Assembly (NCBI GenBank): GCA_002493965.1
Contig: DLAP01000048.1
Span: 36,205 to 97,622, forward strand
Direction: 5' to 3'
Length of the DNA stretch: 61,418 nt
Origin: Clostridiales bacterium UBA7044
GTDB lineage: Bacteria > Bacillota > Clostridia > Oscillospirales > Oscillospiraceae
The number at the start of each line of letters is the position of its first letter. Position 1 is the first letter of the stretch. The notes below the pieces were generated by a model. It did not search any database, was not told where the DNA came from, and saw only the letters and a program-made list of their open reading frames with translations. Below are positions 48,027 through 56,838 of this stretch, piece by piece. The position numbers and the translations under genes were made by a program.

Positions 48027-49526
48027 TTATATGTCGTCCTTTGCCCACTGCATGGTACATTTTACGGCCTTTTTCCAGCCTCGGAGCATTTTTTCCCGGA
48101 TTTGGGGAGGGATCACCGGTTCAAACCGGCGGTCCACCGCCCAGTTTTTTCGGATGTCCGACCTGCCATGCCAATAGCCAACAGCCAGACCTGCCAGGTA
48201 GGCCGCACCCATGGCGGTGGTTTCCACGCATTTGGGCCGCAGCACCGGCGCGTCGCTGATGTCCGCCTGGGTCTGTACCAGATAGTTGTTGGCAGAAGCG
48301 CCGCCGTCTACCTTCAGGTCCGACAGGCAAATACCGGAATCCCCTGCCATGGCTTTCAGTACGTCATTTGTCTGATAGGCGATGGAATCCAGGGTGGCCC
48401 GGATAATGTGGTACTTATTGACACCCCGGGTCAGGCCCACCACCGCTCCCCGGGCATAGGCATCCCAGTAAGGCGCGCCCAGTCCCGTAAAGGCCGGGAC
48501 CACATAGCAGCCGCCCGTGTCCTTCACCTTCTGGGCCATATACTCGGAATCTCCCGCGGACTCAATAAATCGCAGTTCGTCCCGGAGCCACTGGATTGCG
48601 GCCCCTGCAACAAAAATGGAGCCTTCCAGGGCATAGGTGACTTTACCGTCCAGGCCCCAGGCGATGGTTGTCACCAGGCCATTTTTAGAGAATATAGGCT
48701 TCTCACCTGTATTCATCAGCAGGAACGCGCCGGTACCGTAAGTAACCTTGGAATCACCCGGGTCGAAACAGGCCTGGCCGAACAGGGCCGCCTGCTGATC
48801 CCCTGCCGCACCGGAAATGGGAATGGGAGCCCCGAAAAACTGAGCGTCGGTATAACCATAGACACAGCTGGAGGGCATGGGCGTTGGCAGCATGGAGGCG
48901 GGAATGTCCATAATTTTCAGAATCTCTTCGTCCCACTGCAGGGTATTGATATTAAACAGCATGGTGCGGGAGGCGTTGGAGTAGTCCGTCACATGGACTT
49001 TTCCCCCGGTCAGCTTCCAGATGAGCCACGTCTCCACTGTGCCAAACAGCAGTTCTCCCCGCTCCGCCTGCTCCCGGGCGCCGGGCACGTTTTCCAGAAT
49101 CCAGCGGATTTTGGTACCGGAGAAGTAAGGATCGATGACAAGCCCTGTTTTACCGCGAATGGTATCTACCAGGCCCTCCGCTGTCAGCTGGTCACAGTAA
49201 GCGGAAGTCCGGCGGCACTGCCAGACAATGGCATGATATACCGGGCGTCCGGTGAGCTTATTCCACACCACCGTGGTTTCCCGCTGATTGGTGATGCCGA
49301 TGGCGGCAATGTCCCCGGCGGTAGCGCCGATGTTCATAAGGGCAAGCCTCGCGACCTCCATCTGTGTTGCGAAAATCTCGTCGGCATCATGCTCCACCCA
49401 ACCAGGCTGGGGAAAGATCTGGGTAAACTCCTTCTGGGCCACGCTACACACCTCTCCGCTTTGATTAAAAAGAATGCAGCGATTGGAGGTTGTGCCGGAA
49501 TCCAGCGCCATAATGTATTTTGGCAT
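48027..49526 (-). CDS. glpK: Glycerol kinase
   Basis: A 499-residue FGGY kinase phosphorylating glycerol to glycerol-3-phosphate. Seen: the N-terminal phosphate motif ALDSGTTSNRCILF, GWVEHDADEI, GITNQRETTVVWN, GDQQAALFGQACF and the C-terminal DLKVDGGASANNYLVQ. No glpF or glpD is adjacent, so it stands alone. The ribosome binding site is AAAGGAGTGTCCCT. Confidence 0.98.
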   Translation of the reverse strand: MPKYIMALDSGTTSNRCILFNQSGEVCSVAQKEFTQIFPQPGWVEHDADEIFATQMEVARLALMNIGATAGDIAAIGITNQRETTVVWNKLTGRPVYHAIVWQCRRTSAYCDQLTAEGLVDTIRGKTGLVIDPYFSGTKIRWILENVPGAREQAERGELLFGTVETWLIWKLTGGKVHVTDYSNASRTMLFNINTLQWDEEILKIMDIPASMLPTPMPSSCVYGYTDAQFFGAPIPISGAAGDQQAALFGQACFDPGDSKVTYGTGAFLLMNTGEKPIFSKNGLVTTIAWGLDGKVTYALEGSIFVAGAAIQWLRDELRFIESAGDSEYMAQKVKDTGGCYVVPAFTGLGAPYWDAYARGAVVGLTRGVNKYHIIRATLDSIAYQTNDVLKAMAGDSGICLSDLKVDGGASANNYLVQTQADISDAPVLRPKCVETTAMGAAYLAGLAVGYWHGRSDIRKNWAVDRRFEPVIPPQIREKMLRGWKKAVKCTMQWAKDDI

Positions 49527-49547
49527 AGGGACACTCCTTTTTATTTT

Positions 49548-49575
49548 AAAATAGGTTCGATCCGAAGAAATGCAA
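49548..49575 (-). promoter_or_regulatory. Possible sigma-A promoter of glpK
   Basis: On the minus strand: TTGCAT (49575-49570), 16 bases, TATTTT (49553-49548). Confidence 0.55.
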
Positions 49576-49580
49576 ATGGA

Positions 49581-50261
49581 TCAGGGAACCACCGCATAAC
49601 GCACTCGTAAATAGGAATTTTCCAAAATTTCACATTTCTGTAGCTTCAGGACACCTAATTTTGATAATTCACTTTTTATGAGCAGAGAATCCCCGTCAAT
49701 GAGCGTAGACGTGTTCTTTCCGCCAATCAAAACAGGCGCAATCACAATATCCAGATAATCAAACAGTTTTTCACGAAGAAATAAGCCGTTCAGCGTCCCG
49801 CCTGTCTGTATCGTGATCCGCTCACAGCCAAATTCAGATTTCAGCTTTCCAAGTGCGTCTTTTAACGATAATTGGTTTTGCTCAATAATATGAAGATTGC
49901 TTTCCTTTACAGAAAAGGCCGGGTGATCCGCATTTGACGTAATCAGCACAAACTCCTTTGATAACGCGCAAAAATAGCGTACGCCATGTTCATTCAAATG
50001 GGTATTGTCAATCAGCGCAAAGGAAACCGGTGTTTTCTTTGGCATCTTCTTTGTATTTACGCCCATTTTTGCCTGTACTCTGCCCGAATTGAGGGACCAT
50101 AAATCTGTCGTCTGTTCGATTTCGTAATATTGGTGCAGCCCTTCCTTTACGCCCTCAATTTTAGGGAAGTCCTTATCTACGTCAAAATCATCCGTTGCGC
50201 CTGTGCTGATTTTTCCATCAACCGACATAAGCATAAACAATGTCGTAACCGGTCTATCCAT
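49581..50261 (-). CDS. RibD C-terminal/dihydrofolate reductase-like protein
   Basis: A 226-residue reductase of the RibD-C family: TTLFMLMSVDGKIS at the N terminus, GRVQAKMGVNT, ITIQTGGTLNGLFLREKLFDYLDIVIAPVLIGGKNT near the end. It probably uses NADPH on a pterin- or flavin-like substrate; no rib genes are near. Codon use is clearly more AT-rich than its neighbours, suggesting recent transfer. The start at 50261 follows TTGGAGGGAAA; a 50-codon extension runs through the neighbouring terminator hairpin. Confidence 0.88.
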   Translation of the reverse strand: MDRPVTTLFMLMSVDGKISTGATDDFDVDKDFPKIEGVKEGLHQYYEIEQTTDLWSLNSGRVQAKMGVNTKKMPKKTPVSFALIDNTHLNEHGVRYFCALSKEFVLITSNADHPAFSVKESNLHIIEQNQLSLKDALGKLKSEFGCERITIQTGGTLNGLFLREKLFDYLDIVIAPVLIGGKNTSTLIDGDSLLIKSELSKLGVLKLQKCEILENSYLRVRYAVVP

Positions 50262-50305
50262 TTTCCCTCCAATTATTTCGGTCCGTTTGCCTGTCGTGAA
50301 TACAA

Positions 50306-50338
50306 TAAGCCGCTGTGATGTTATGCCACAGCGGCTTA
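50306..50338 (-). terminator. Terminator of the rhomboid-like gene
   Basis: TAAGCCGCTGTG pairs with CACAGCGGCTTA (50327-50338), just after the minus-strand stop codon, followed by TTGTATTC. Confidence 0.78.
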
Positions 50339-50341
50339 CCT

Positions 50342-51205
50342 TTACTGAATATGACTGTGGTTGTTGATATGATCCTGGCAATAGCAGTAGTAGCCTTTGC
50401 ACCGGGAGCAATACCGAAATTCCAGTTCCGGATTACTTACGTCCGTCCGCCCGCAGACAGTACACCGATGGGTATAGGGCGCTTTGGGCGTAGCGTGGGA
50501 AGCTTCATAGGAACCGGCGTCAAAGTGGATGGTTCTTCCCTTTTGACCCTTGGGTTTCTTCCGGAAAAGCCGCCGGGCATTGGCACGCCAGGACACAGGG
50601 ATTACATTCAGCACATCCTTGCCGAAGAACAGGAAGTAGTTGGCAAGGGAGATCACCGGGAACAGGTTATAGGGGAACGGACTGGTAAACAGTCCCAGCA
50701 GAACAAGCACCAGGTCGAACAGGGCAAAAATCCACGCCTTGATCGGAATGATGAAGAACAGCAGGAAATGGGCGTCGGGATATAGCGTAGCGTAAGACAG
50801 GAACAGGCTCATATTCAAATAATAGACGCTGGCCTGTCCACCGAAGAGCAGGCAATAAATATCCATCATCACCACACCGGTGAGATAGAATAGGTTAAAA
50901 CGAAGGGTGCCCCAGATGTTTTCCATGGCCCGTCCCAGGGAATAATAGCACAGCAGGGTGATGGCCGTCAGGAGCAGGTTGCTGTTATAATAGGTCAGCG
51001 GATAGGTAAACAAGCGCCAAATCTGACCATGCAGAATCAGGCTCCGGTCAAAATACAGCAGGCCATATAGATAGGTATTCCCGAACATACTGCTCATCAC
51101 ATACACCACAGCCGTACCCAGGGAAATATACAGCATCAGGTTGGGAATACCCTTGTTCCGGTTTTTCATGCAGAAAAGCTCAAAATTCTTACGAAGATTT
51201 TTCAA
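50342..51205 (-). CDS. Rhomboid-like membrane protein with C-terminal zinc ribbon, probably inactive
   Basis: A 287-residue protein with about six membrane segments (about 25-205) laid out as in rhomboid proteases: YYSLGRAMENIWGTLRFNLFYL, then YLNMSLFLSYATLYPDAHFLLFFIIPIKA. The serine motif GxSG is replaced by NMSL and the usual TM6 histidine position reads LANYFLFF, so proteolysis is doubtful. The tail (about 245-280) has CTVCGR and CSRCKGYYCYC, a probable zinc ribbon. The start is taken as TTG 51205, 9 bases after CAGGAG; the frame extends 8 codons further up to GTG 51229. Confidence 0.8.
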   Translation of the reverse strand: MKNLRKNFELFCMKNRNKGIPNLMLYISLGTAVVYVMSSMFGNTYLYGLLYFDRSLILHGQIWRLFTYPLTYYNSNLLLTAITLLCYYSLGRAMENIWGTLRFNLFYLTGVVMMDIYCLLFGGQASVYYLNMSLFLSYATLYPDAHFLLFFIIPIKAWIFALFDLVLVLLGLFTSPFPYNLFPVISLANYFLFFGKDVLNVIPVSWRANARRLFRKKPKGQKGRTIHFDAGSYEASHATPKAPYTHRCTVCGRTDVSNPELEFRYCSRCKGYYCYCQDHINNHSHIQ

Positions 51206-51315
51206 ATCCGTCATCTCCTGAAATATCACTTTGCTTTATACATTCTACCAGCAAACAGCCAAAAAGTCTATAGCGGAATTGTGAATATTTTTCCGGGAGA
51301 AGAATTAGAAAGATG

Positions 51316-51343
51316 TTGACTTTTCCCCGAATTGCGATATAAT
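51316..51343 (+). promoter_or_regulatory. Sigma-A promoter of metK
   Basis: TTGACT (51316-51321), 16 bases, TATAAT (51338-51343), about 23 bases before the riboswitch. Confidence 0.82.
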
Positions 51344-51365
51344 ATGTTAAAAATTGCATATAAGC

Positions 51366-51462
51366 CTTATCAAGAGTGGTGGAGGGAACGGCCCGATGAA
51401 ACCCAGCAGCCTATCTGTATGTTCAGAAAAGGTGCTAAATCCGGCGGCAAACGAAAGATGAG
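51366..51462 (+). promoter_or_regulatory. SAM-I (S-box) riboswitch
   Basis: All S-box hallmarks are present: CTTATCAAGAGTGGTGGAGG, then GGCCCGATGAAACCC, AGCAGCC, AAGGTGCTAAATCC and closing GATGAG, which pairs with CTTATC to form P1. It sits between the metK promoter and a terminator. High S-adenosylmethionine should close P1 and allow the terminator to form, shutting off metK. Confidence 0.97.
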
Positions 51463-51475
51463 GATTCGATCGATA

Positions 51476-51508
51476 CGCACATCGGGTCCTTCGGTGTGCG
51501 ATTTTTTA
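51476..51508 (+). terminator. Riboswitch-controlled terminator of metK
   Basis: CGCACATCG pairs with CGGTGTGCG (one T-G pair), loop of 7, followed by ATTTTTTAT. Confidence 0.9.
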
Positions 51509-51535
51509 TGCTCTTCAAGATAGAAAGGACAAAAC

Positions 51536-52675
51536 ATGGAAAAAAGACTTTTTACCTCCGAATGTGTTACCTGCGGCCATCCCGATAAAGTGGCGGACGC
51601 CATTTCCGATGCCATTCTGGACGCCTGCCTCCAACAGGATTCCGGCTCTCGCGTGGCCTGTGAAACCATGGTCACGACGAACTTTTGCCTGATCTGCGGC
51701 GAAATCACCACCAAGGCCCAGGTAGATTACCCCGCTGTCGCCCGGGAGGCCATCCGCCGCATCGGCTATGTCTATCCCGGTGACGGCTTTGACGCCGACA
51801 CAGTGGAAATCCAGTGCCGCATCCACACCCAGTCCGCCGACATTGCCCTGGGAACCAACGACGAAGTGGGCGGTGCGGGAGATCAGGGCATGATGTTCGG
51901 CGGTGCCTGCACCCAGACCCCGGAGCTGATGCCCCTGCCTGCCGCCCTGGCCCGGGCACTGTGCAACCGTCTGACAGCCTGCGTTCGGGAAAACGATCTG
52001 CTCCGCCCCGACGGGAAGACCCAGGTCACGGTGGAATTTGGCGAGGACGGCAAGGTACTGGGCATTGACACGGTGGTCGTTTCCATCATGCACAGCGCAA
52101 GCTTCGCCATGGAAGAACTGCGGCACTACATCCGGGAAGGCGTTATTGCCCCGGTACTGAAGCAGTACGGCTTTGACATTCAGGACGTTCCCCACATCCA
52201 CATCAACCCCACCGGCAATTTCGTCATCGGTGGCCCCAACGGGGACACGGGCCTGACCGGCCGGAAAATCATCGTGGACACCTACGGCGGCTACTTCTCC
52301 CATGGCGGCGGAGCCTTTTCCGGTAAGGATCCCACCAAGGTGGACCGCAGCGCCGCTTACATGGCCCGTTACATGGCCAAGAACCTGGTGGCCGCGGGCC
52401 TTGCTACCCAGGTACAGGTACAGCTAGCCTATGCCATCGGAGTAGCCCAGCCCGTTTCCCTCCGGGTGGAGAGCTTTGGTACCGGTGTTGTCTCCGACGA
52501 ACAGCTGACGGAGCTTCTGCGGAAGACCTGTGACCTGACCCCCGCCGGGATTATCCGGAAGCTGAACCTTCGCCGTCCCATCTATGCCGCCACCGCTTCG
52601 GAAGGCCACTTTGGCGTGGCCGACCGGCCTTGGGAACAGACCGATCTGGCGGAAACACTGAAAGCACTTGTATAA
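51536..52675 (+). CDS. metK: S-adenosylmethionine synthetase
   Basis: A 379-residue methionine adenosyltransferase making SAM from methionine and ATP. Motifs: CGHPDKVADAISDAILD, GAGDQGMMFG, HINPTGNFVIGGPNGDTGLTGRKIIVDTYGG and GGGAFSGKDPTKVDRSAAY. It is under the SAM-I riboswitch, giving product feedback. The ribosome binding site is GAAAGGACAAAAC. Confidence 0.98.
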   Translation: MEKRLFTSECVTCGHPDKVADAISDAILDACLQQDSGSRVACETMVTTNFCLICGEITTKAQVDYPAVAREAIRRIGYVYPGDGFDADTVEIQCRIHTQSADIALGTNDEVGGAGDQGMMFGGACTQTPELMPLPAALARALCNRLTACVRENDLLRPDGKTQVTVEFGEDGKVLGIDTVVVSIMHSASFAMEELRHYIREGVIAPVLKQYGFDIQDVPHIHINPTGNFVIGGPNGDTGLTGRKIIVDTYGGYFSHGGGAFSGKDPTKVDRSAAYMARYMAKNLVAAGLATQVQVQLAYAIGVAQPVSLRVESFGTGVVSDEQLTELLRKTCDLTPAGIIRKLNLRRPIYAATASEGHFGVADRPWEQTDLAETLKALV

Positions 52676-52680
52676 AAGTC

Positions 52681-52713
52681 ATTCCGGGCGGCGAAAAATT
52701 CGCCGCCCGGAAT
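52681..52713. terminator. Bidirectional terminator after metK
   Basis: ATTCCGGGCGGCGAA and TTCGCCGCCCGGAAT form a perfect 15-bp stem with an AAA loop. Confidence 0.82.
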
Positions 52714-52717
52714 CTGT

Positions 52718-53233
52718 TTAATATAGGAAGCGGCAAATAAACACATTCTCCGCCTGAAGAACATTACCGCTATCATGCTCGCCGAAGATAAGCAGGGATT
52801 GCTGCTTCTCAATATCCTGGATGCTTGCTTCTTGATAAGTAACCGTACCGGTTTGCGCATTCACATTTGCGACTTGAACTGTGCAGGCATCCTGGTAAGA
52901 GACGGGAATCCATTCCGTTTCGTATCCCGGCGCTGCGGAATACGCCACATTGCCTTCGGAATGAACTGGGGTTAGATTGCAGCCCGTCTCCCAGACTTCC
53001 GTTACCACGCCGTTGAATGTGCTGTTTTCCAGCAGCTTTTCATAGCTGGTGGGATTTGGGGAAGCTTCCGTCTGCTCATGTTCGGGCGGTTGTGCTTGGG
53101 TCTGGAAAGGCGCCGAATACGCTTCTGTCTGGGGTTTCTGGGGAACGGTTTCCTTCCGGGAAGGCTTGCCGCATCCGGTACAAACCATCACGAGGAGAAG
53201 AGCGATCAGCAGTGCTGTTATTTTATGGTTCAT
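52718..53233 (-). CDS. Lipoprotein of unknown function
   Basis: A 171-residue protein with a lipoprotein signal (MNHKITALLIALLLVMVCTGC, lipid-bearing Cys near 21), a Pro/Gln/Thr-rich linker (about 24-65) and a C-terminal domain of mixed beta type (about 70-171: FNGVVTEVWETGCNL, then a late GEHDSGNVLQAENVFICRF). The tail may be an OB-like fold, as in small Clostridial lipoproteins. No function recognised. Confidence 0.8.
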   Translation of the reverse strand: MNHKITALLIALLLVMVCTGCGKPSRKETVPQKPQTEAYSAPFQTQAQPPEHEQTEASPNPTSYEKLLENSTFNGVVTEVWETGCNLTPVHSEGNVAYSAAPGYETEWIPVSYQDACTVQVANVNAQTGTVTYQEASIQDIEKQQSLLIFGEHDSGNVLQAENVFICRFLY

Positions 53234-53308
53234 GCAAAAGCACCTCCTTATTTTTTCCCGTTATACATTTCCATTCTCTAAAAGCCCTCTAAGTCGCCTG
53301 ATATTTTC

Positions 53309-53336
53309 TTGCAAAGCGGCGAAAATGCGGTATAAT
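53309..53336 (+). promoter_or_regulatory. Sigma-A promoter of nadE
   Basis: TTGCAA (53309-53314), 16 bases, TATAAT (53331-53336). Confidence 0.78.
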
Positions 53337-53365
53337 AAAGGAAAAGAAAAACTGGAGGTTCTTCC

Positions 53366-55303
53366 ATGTTGGATTTTGTTCGGATTGCCTGCGCCGTGCC
53401 GCCTGTGCAGGTAGGAAATGTCTCCCAAAACACTCGGGATATCTGCGCCTGTCTCGAAAAAGCCGACGACAACAAAGCGGACATCGTCCTGTTTCCTGAG
53501 CTTTCCCTCACCGGTTATACCTGTCAAGACCTGTTCTTTCAAGACAGCCTGAACGAAGCCGTCATAAACGGGTTGGAGGAAATCGCCGCCTGCTCTGCCT
53601 CCCACCCCGCCCTCACCGCTGTGGTGGGCCTGCCGGTTCGCGCGGGGCAGATGATGCTCAACTGTGCCGCTGTGGTTTCTCAGGGCAGGGTCTGGGGACT
53701 GGTTCCCAAAACCTATATTCCAAACTACAATGAGTTTTACGAAAAGCGCTGGTTTTCCTCCGCTTCCGACCTGACGGTGGATGCCGTTACCCTGAGCGGT
53801 ACCCTTCGGGATATTCCGATCTTAAAGCAAGGACTGTTCCGCCTTGGAGAGGCCGTGACCCTGGGAATCGAAATTTGTGAGGATCTGTGGACGCCCATCC
53901 CGCCCTCCTCCCTTCTGGCCCTCAGCGGCGCGGAGGTGATCCTGAACCTGTCCGCTTCCAATGAGACCGTAGGCAAGGCCGCCTACCGCCGGGATATGGT
54001 TCGCCATCAGTCCGGGAGCCTGAACTGCGTTTACGCCTACTGCTCCGCGGGCTTTACCGAGTCCACCCAGGATATGGTCTTCTCCGGACAGAGCATGATC
54101 GCGGAAAACGGACGCTTTCTGGCTCAGTCCCAGGACCCCATCGCCACGGACTACCTTCTGGTGCAGGACTGCGACCTGGGCCGCATCCGCTCGGAGCGCC
54201 GGAAGAATAAAAGCTTCCAGGACGTGGCCGCCCAGTATCGGGACCGCCTTGCCACCCCAATTCCGGTAAACGCCCCCGCTCCCCGCTCTGACGGCACCAT
54301 GTACCCCCTCCAGAAATATCCCTTCCTGCCCGCCGCCCTTCAGGATCGTGTCCAGCGGTGCCGGGAAATTTTCCACTTGCAAGCGGCAGGATTAAAGCGG
54401 CGGCTTTCTGTCATTGGAAATGCCTGCCCTGTCATCGGCATATCCGGCGGACTGGATTCCACTCTGGCGCTGCTGGTCTCGGTGGAAGCCATGCGTCAGC
54501 TGGAAAGACCGGTTTCCGATGTGCACGGGATCACCATGCCCTGCTTTGGAACCTCCGACCGCACCTACCAAAATTCCTGGACCCTGATGGAGAAGTTGGG
54601 CATCACCTGCAAGGAAGTGTGCATCCGGGAAGCAGTTTCTCAGCATTTCTCGGATATCGGCCACGATCCCCAGGTGCACAACGGCACCTATGAAAACGCC
54701 CAGGCCCGGGAACGGACCCAGGTTCTCATGGACTATGCCGGCATGGTAAACGGGATCGTGGTGGGCACCGGGGATCTCAGCGAGCTGGCTCTGGGCTGGT
54801 GCACCTACAACGGCGACCATATGAGTATGTACGGAGTCAATGCCTCCGTTCCCAAGACCCTGGTTCGCTGGATGGTGGACGCCATCTCCGAAATGCCGGA
54901 GTATGCCGCCGTCCATGATGTACTTCAGGACATTCTGGACACCCCCATCAGCCCGGAACTGCTGCCCCCGGATCCTCACGGGAAGATCGCCCAGCAAAGT
55001 GAAGATCTGATCGGCCCCTATGCCCTTCATGATTTCTTCCTGTACTACGTTCTCCGGTTTGGATTTACGCCCACCAAGGTCTATACCCTGGCCTGCCGGG
55101 CATTTGCCGGAGAATATGATCCTGACACCATCAAAAAGTGGCTGAAAACCTTCTACCGCCGGTTCTTTACCCAGCAGTTCAAGCGCAGCTGTATGCCTGA
55201 CGGGGTGAAGGTGGGCTCTGTGACCCTGAGCCCCAGAGGGGACTGGCGGATGCCCAGCGATGCCTGTGCCTCCGTTTGGCTTAAGGAAGCGGACGCATTA
55301 TAA
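53366..55303 (+). CDS. nadE: Glutamine-dependent NAD+ synthetase
   Basis: A 645-residue enzyme for the last step of NAD synthesis. The N-terminal nitrilase-type glutaminase domain (about 1-270) has the Glu-Lys-Cys triad in FPELSLTGY, VPKTYIPNYNEFYEKRW and EICEDLW. The C-terminal synthetase domain (from about 335) has the PP-loop GISGGLDSTLAL and GTGDLSELALGWCTYNGDHMSMYGVN. The ribosome binding site is CTGGAGGTTCTTCC. Confidence 0.97.
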   Translation: MLDFVRIACAVPPVQVGNVSQNTRDICACLEKADDNKADIVLFPELSLTGYTCQDLFFQDSLNEAVINGLEEIAACSASHPALTAVVGLPVRAGQMMLNCAAVVSQGRVWGLVPKTYIPNYNEFYEKRWFSSASDLTVDAVTLSGTLRDIPILKQGLFRLGEAVTLGIEICEDLWTPIPPSSLLALSGAEVILNLSASNETVGKAAYRRDMVRHQSGSLNCVYAYCSAGFTESTQDMVFSGQSMIAENGRFLAQSQDPIATDYLLVQDCDLGRIRSERRKNKSFQDVAAQYRDRLATPIPVNAPAPRSDGTMYPLQKYPFLPAALQDRVQRCREIFHLQAAGLKRRLSVIGNACPVIGISGGLDSTLALLVSVEAMRQLERPVSDVHGITMPCFGTSDRTYQNSWTLMEKLGITCKEVCIREAVSQHFSDIGHDPQVHNGTYENAQARERTQVLMDYAGMVNGIVVGTGDLSELALGWCTYNGDHMSMYGVNASVPKTLVRWMVDAISEMPEYAAVHDVLQDILDTPISPELLPPDPHGKIAQQSEDLIGPYALHDFFLYYVLRFGFTPTKVYTLACRAFAGEYDPDTIKKWLKTFYRRFFTQQFKRSCMPDGVKVGSVTLSPRGDWRMPSDACASVWLKEADAL

Positions 55304-55310
55304 AAAGAAG

Positions 55311-55345
55311 GAACCTCTGAAGCGTTTTGACTGCTTCAGAGGTTC
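55311..55345. terminator. Bidirectional terminator between nadE and the rubredoxin gene
   Basis: GAACCTCTGAAGC pairs with GCTTCAGAGGTTC (55333-55345), followed by TATTTTTC on the plus strand and TTCTTTTTA on the minus strand. Confidence 0.9.
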
Positions 55346-55353
55346 TATTTTTC

Positions 55354-55509
55354 TTATTCCTCAGAGAACTGATCCTTGCCTACCATGCACATGGGGCACT
55401 CGAAATCCTCGGGTACATCCTCCCACTTGGTGCCGGGAGCAATACCGCCTTCGGGATAGCCTTCCTCCTCGTCGTAGACCCAGCCACAGACGTCGCAGAC
55501 ATATTTCAT
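55354..55509 (-). CDS. Rubredoxin
   Basis: A 51-residue electron carrier with the four cysteines binding one iron: YVCDVCGWVYDEEEG and FECPMCMVGKDQF. It lies head to head with the FprA gene and should donate electrons to it for oxygen or nitric oxide reduction. A very strong ribosome binding site (CGAAAGGAGGTAAAAGATC) precedes ATG 55509. Confidence 0.97.
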   Translation of the reverse strand: MKYVCDVCGWVYDEEEGYPEGGIAPGTKWEDVPEDFECPMCMVGKDQFSEE

Positions 55510-55567
55510 GATCTTTTACCTCCTTTCGGTGTAAATCCCCACAGATCCCCAGCTTTCCGAAAACCCA

Positions 55568-55596
55568 TTGACATTTCCGAGAACCTGGCATATACT
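55568..55596 (+). promoter_or_regulatory. Sigma-A promoter of the FprA gene
   Basis: TTGACA (55568-55573), 17 bases, TATACT (55591-55596). Transcription would start near 55603. Confidence 0.82.
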
Positions 55597-55633
55597 GTGT
55601 TTTGGAAAAGAACACTTACTTTTCCTTTTTCAT

Positions 55634-55661
55634 AATATAGCACAAAAAATGATTCCGTCAA
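55634..55661 (-). promoter_or_regulatory. Sigma-A promoter of the rubredoxin gene
   Basis: On the minus strand: TTGACG (55661-55656), 16 bases, TATATT (55639-55634). It faces the FprA promoter, so the two leaders overlap. Confidence 0.7.
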
Positions 55662-55671
55662 GGAGAGAACC

Positions 55672-56826
55672 ATGAACATTACAAAAGATATTTTCTATGT
55701 AGGCGTTAATGACCATCAAGTGGATCTGTTTGAGGGGCAGTACGTGGTGCCAAACGGTATGGCATACAATTCCTATGTGATCTTGGACGAGAAAACCGCC
55801 GTGATGGACACCGTGGACCAGCGCTTCGGCGAGGAGTGGCTGGGGAACGTCAGTGCGGCACTGGCAGGCCGGAAGCCGGACTATCTGGTGGTACAGCATA
55901 TGGAGCCGGACCACTCCGCCAATGTGTCCCGTTTTCTCTCCGTTTACCCTGAAGCAGTCGTGGTGGCTTCCGCCAAGGCGTTCACCATGATGAAGCAGTT
56001 CTTCGGCACGGACTACGCTGACCGCCGGATCGTGGCTACAGAAGGCTCCACCCTGACCCTGGGCAAGCACACCCTGACCTTTGTCACCGCCCCCATGGTG
56101 CACTGGCCGGAGGTCATTGTCACCTATGACGCCTGTGACAAGGTGCTCTTCTCTGCTGACGGCTTTGGAAAATTCGGCGCTCTGGATGCCCAAGAGGATT
56201 GGGCCTGCGAAGCCCGCCGATACTATATCGGTATTGTGGGCAAGTACGGCGCCCAGGTACAAGCGCTGCTGAAAAAGGCTGCCAAGCTGGACATTGCCAC
56301 CATCTGCCCCCTCCATGGCCCTGTGCTGACGGAGAATCTGGGCTACTACCTGAATCTCTATGACATCTGGTCTTCCTACCGGGCAGAAAGCGAAGGCATC
56401 GTCATTGCCTACTGCTCCATCTACGGCCACACCAAGGAAGCTGTGGAGTTGCTGGCGAAAACCCTCACCGAAAAGGGCTGCACCAAGGTCACTGTCACTG
56501 ACCTTGCCCGGGATGACATGGCAGAAGCTGTGGAGGATGCCTTCCGGTACAACAAGCTGGTGCTGGCCTCCCCCACCTATAACACCGATGTTTTCCCCTT
56601 CATGAAGTCCTTTATTCACCATCTCACCGAGCGGAATTACCAGAACCGCACCGTGGCTTTTATGGAAAACGGCACCTGGGCACCCAACGCCGCCAAGGTG
56701 ATGGCCTCCATGCTGGAAAAGAGCAAGAATCTGACCTATGCGGGCACCACCGTTCGGATTCTCTCCGCGTTGAATGAGGACAGCCGGACCCAGATCCAGG
56801 CTCTGGCAGAAGAACTGGTAAAGTAA
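55672..56826 (+). CDS. FprA-family A-type flavoprotein (flavodiiron protein)
   Basis: A 384-residue flavodiiron protein that reduces oxygen to water or NO to N2O. The N-terminal beta-lactamase-like domain carries the diiron motif HMEPDHS and later ligands in APMVHWPEV and SADGFGKFG plus CPLHGP; the C-terminal flavodoxin domain (from about 240) starts IAYCSIYGHTKE and has SPTYNTDVFPFM. It is a two-domain class A enzyme; rubredoxin is encoded divergently. The ribosome binding site is CAAGGAGAGAACC. Protects the anaerobe from oxygen. Confidence 0.96.
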   Translation: MNITKDIFYVGVNDHQVDLFEGQYVVPNGMAYNSYVILDEKTAVMDTVDQRFGEEWLGNVSAALAGRKPDYLVVQHMEPDHSANVSRFLSVYPEAVVVASAKAFTMMKQFFGTDYADRRIVATEGSTLTLGKHTLTFVTAPMVHWPEVIVTYDACDKVLFSADGFGKFGALDAQEDWACEARRYYIGIVGKYGAQVQALLKKAAKLDIATICPLHGPVLTENLGYYLNLYDIWSSYRAESEGIVIAYCSIYGHTKEAVELLAKTLTEKGCTKVTVTDLARDDMAEAVEDAFRYNKLVLASPTYNTDVFPFMKSFIHHLTERNYQNRTVAFMENGTWAPNAAKVMASMLEKSKNLTYAGTTVRILSALNEDSRTQIQALAEELVK

Positions 56827-56838
56827 AGCAAAGCTTCC

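Noticed and set aside
48105..48140. tRNA-like GGTTCAAACC string
   Set aside because: It lies in the coding sequence of glpK and no cloverleaf can be drawn around it.
47982..49610. Open frame of 542 codons opposite glpK
   Set aside because: Antisense shadow of a clear glycerol kinase gene; composition artefact of GC-rich third positions.
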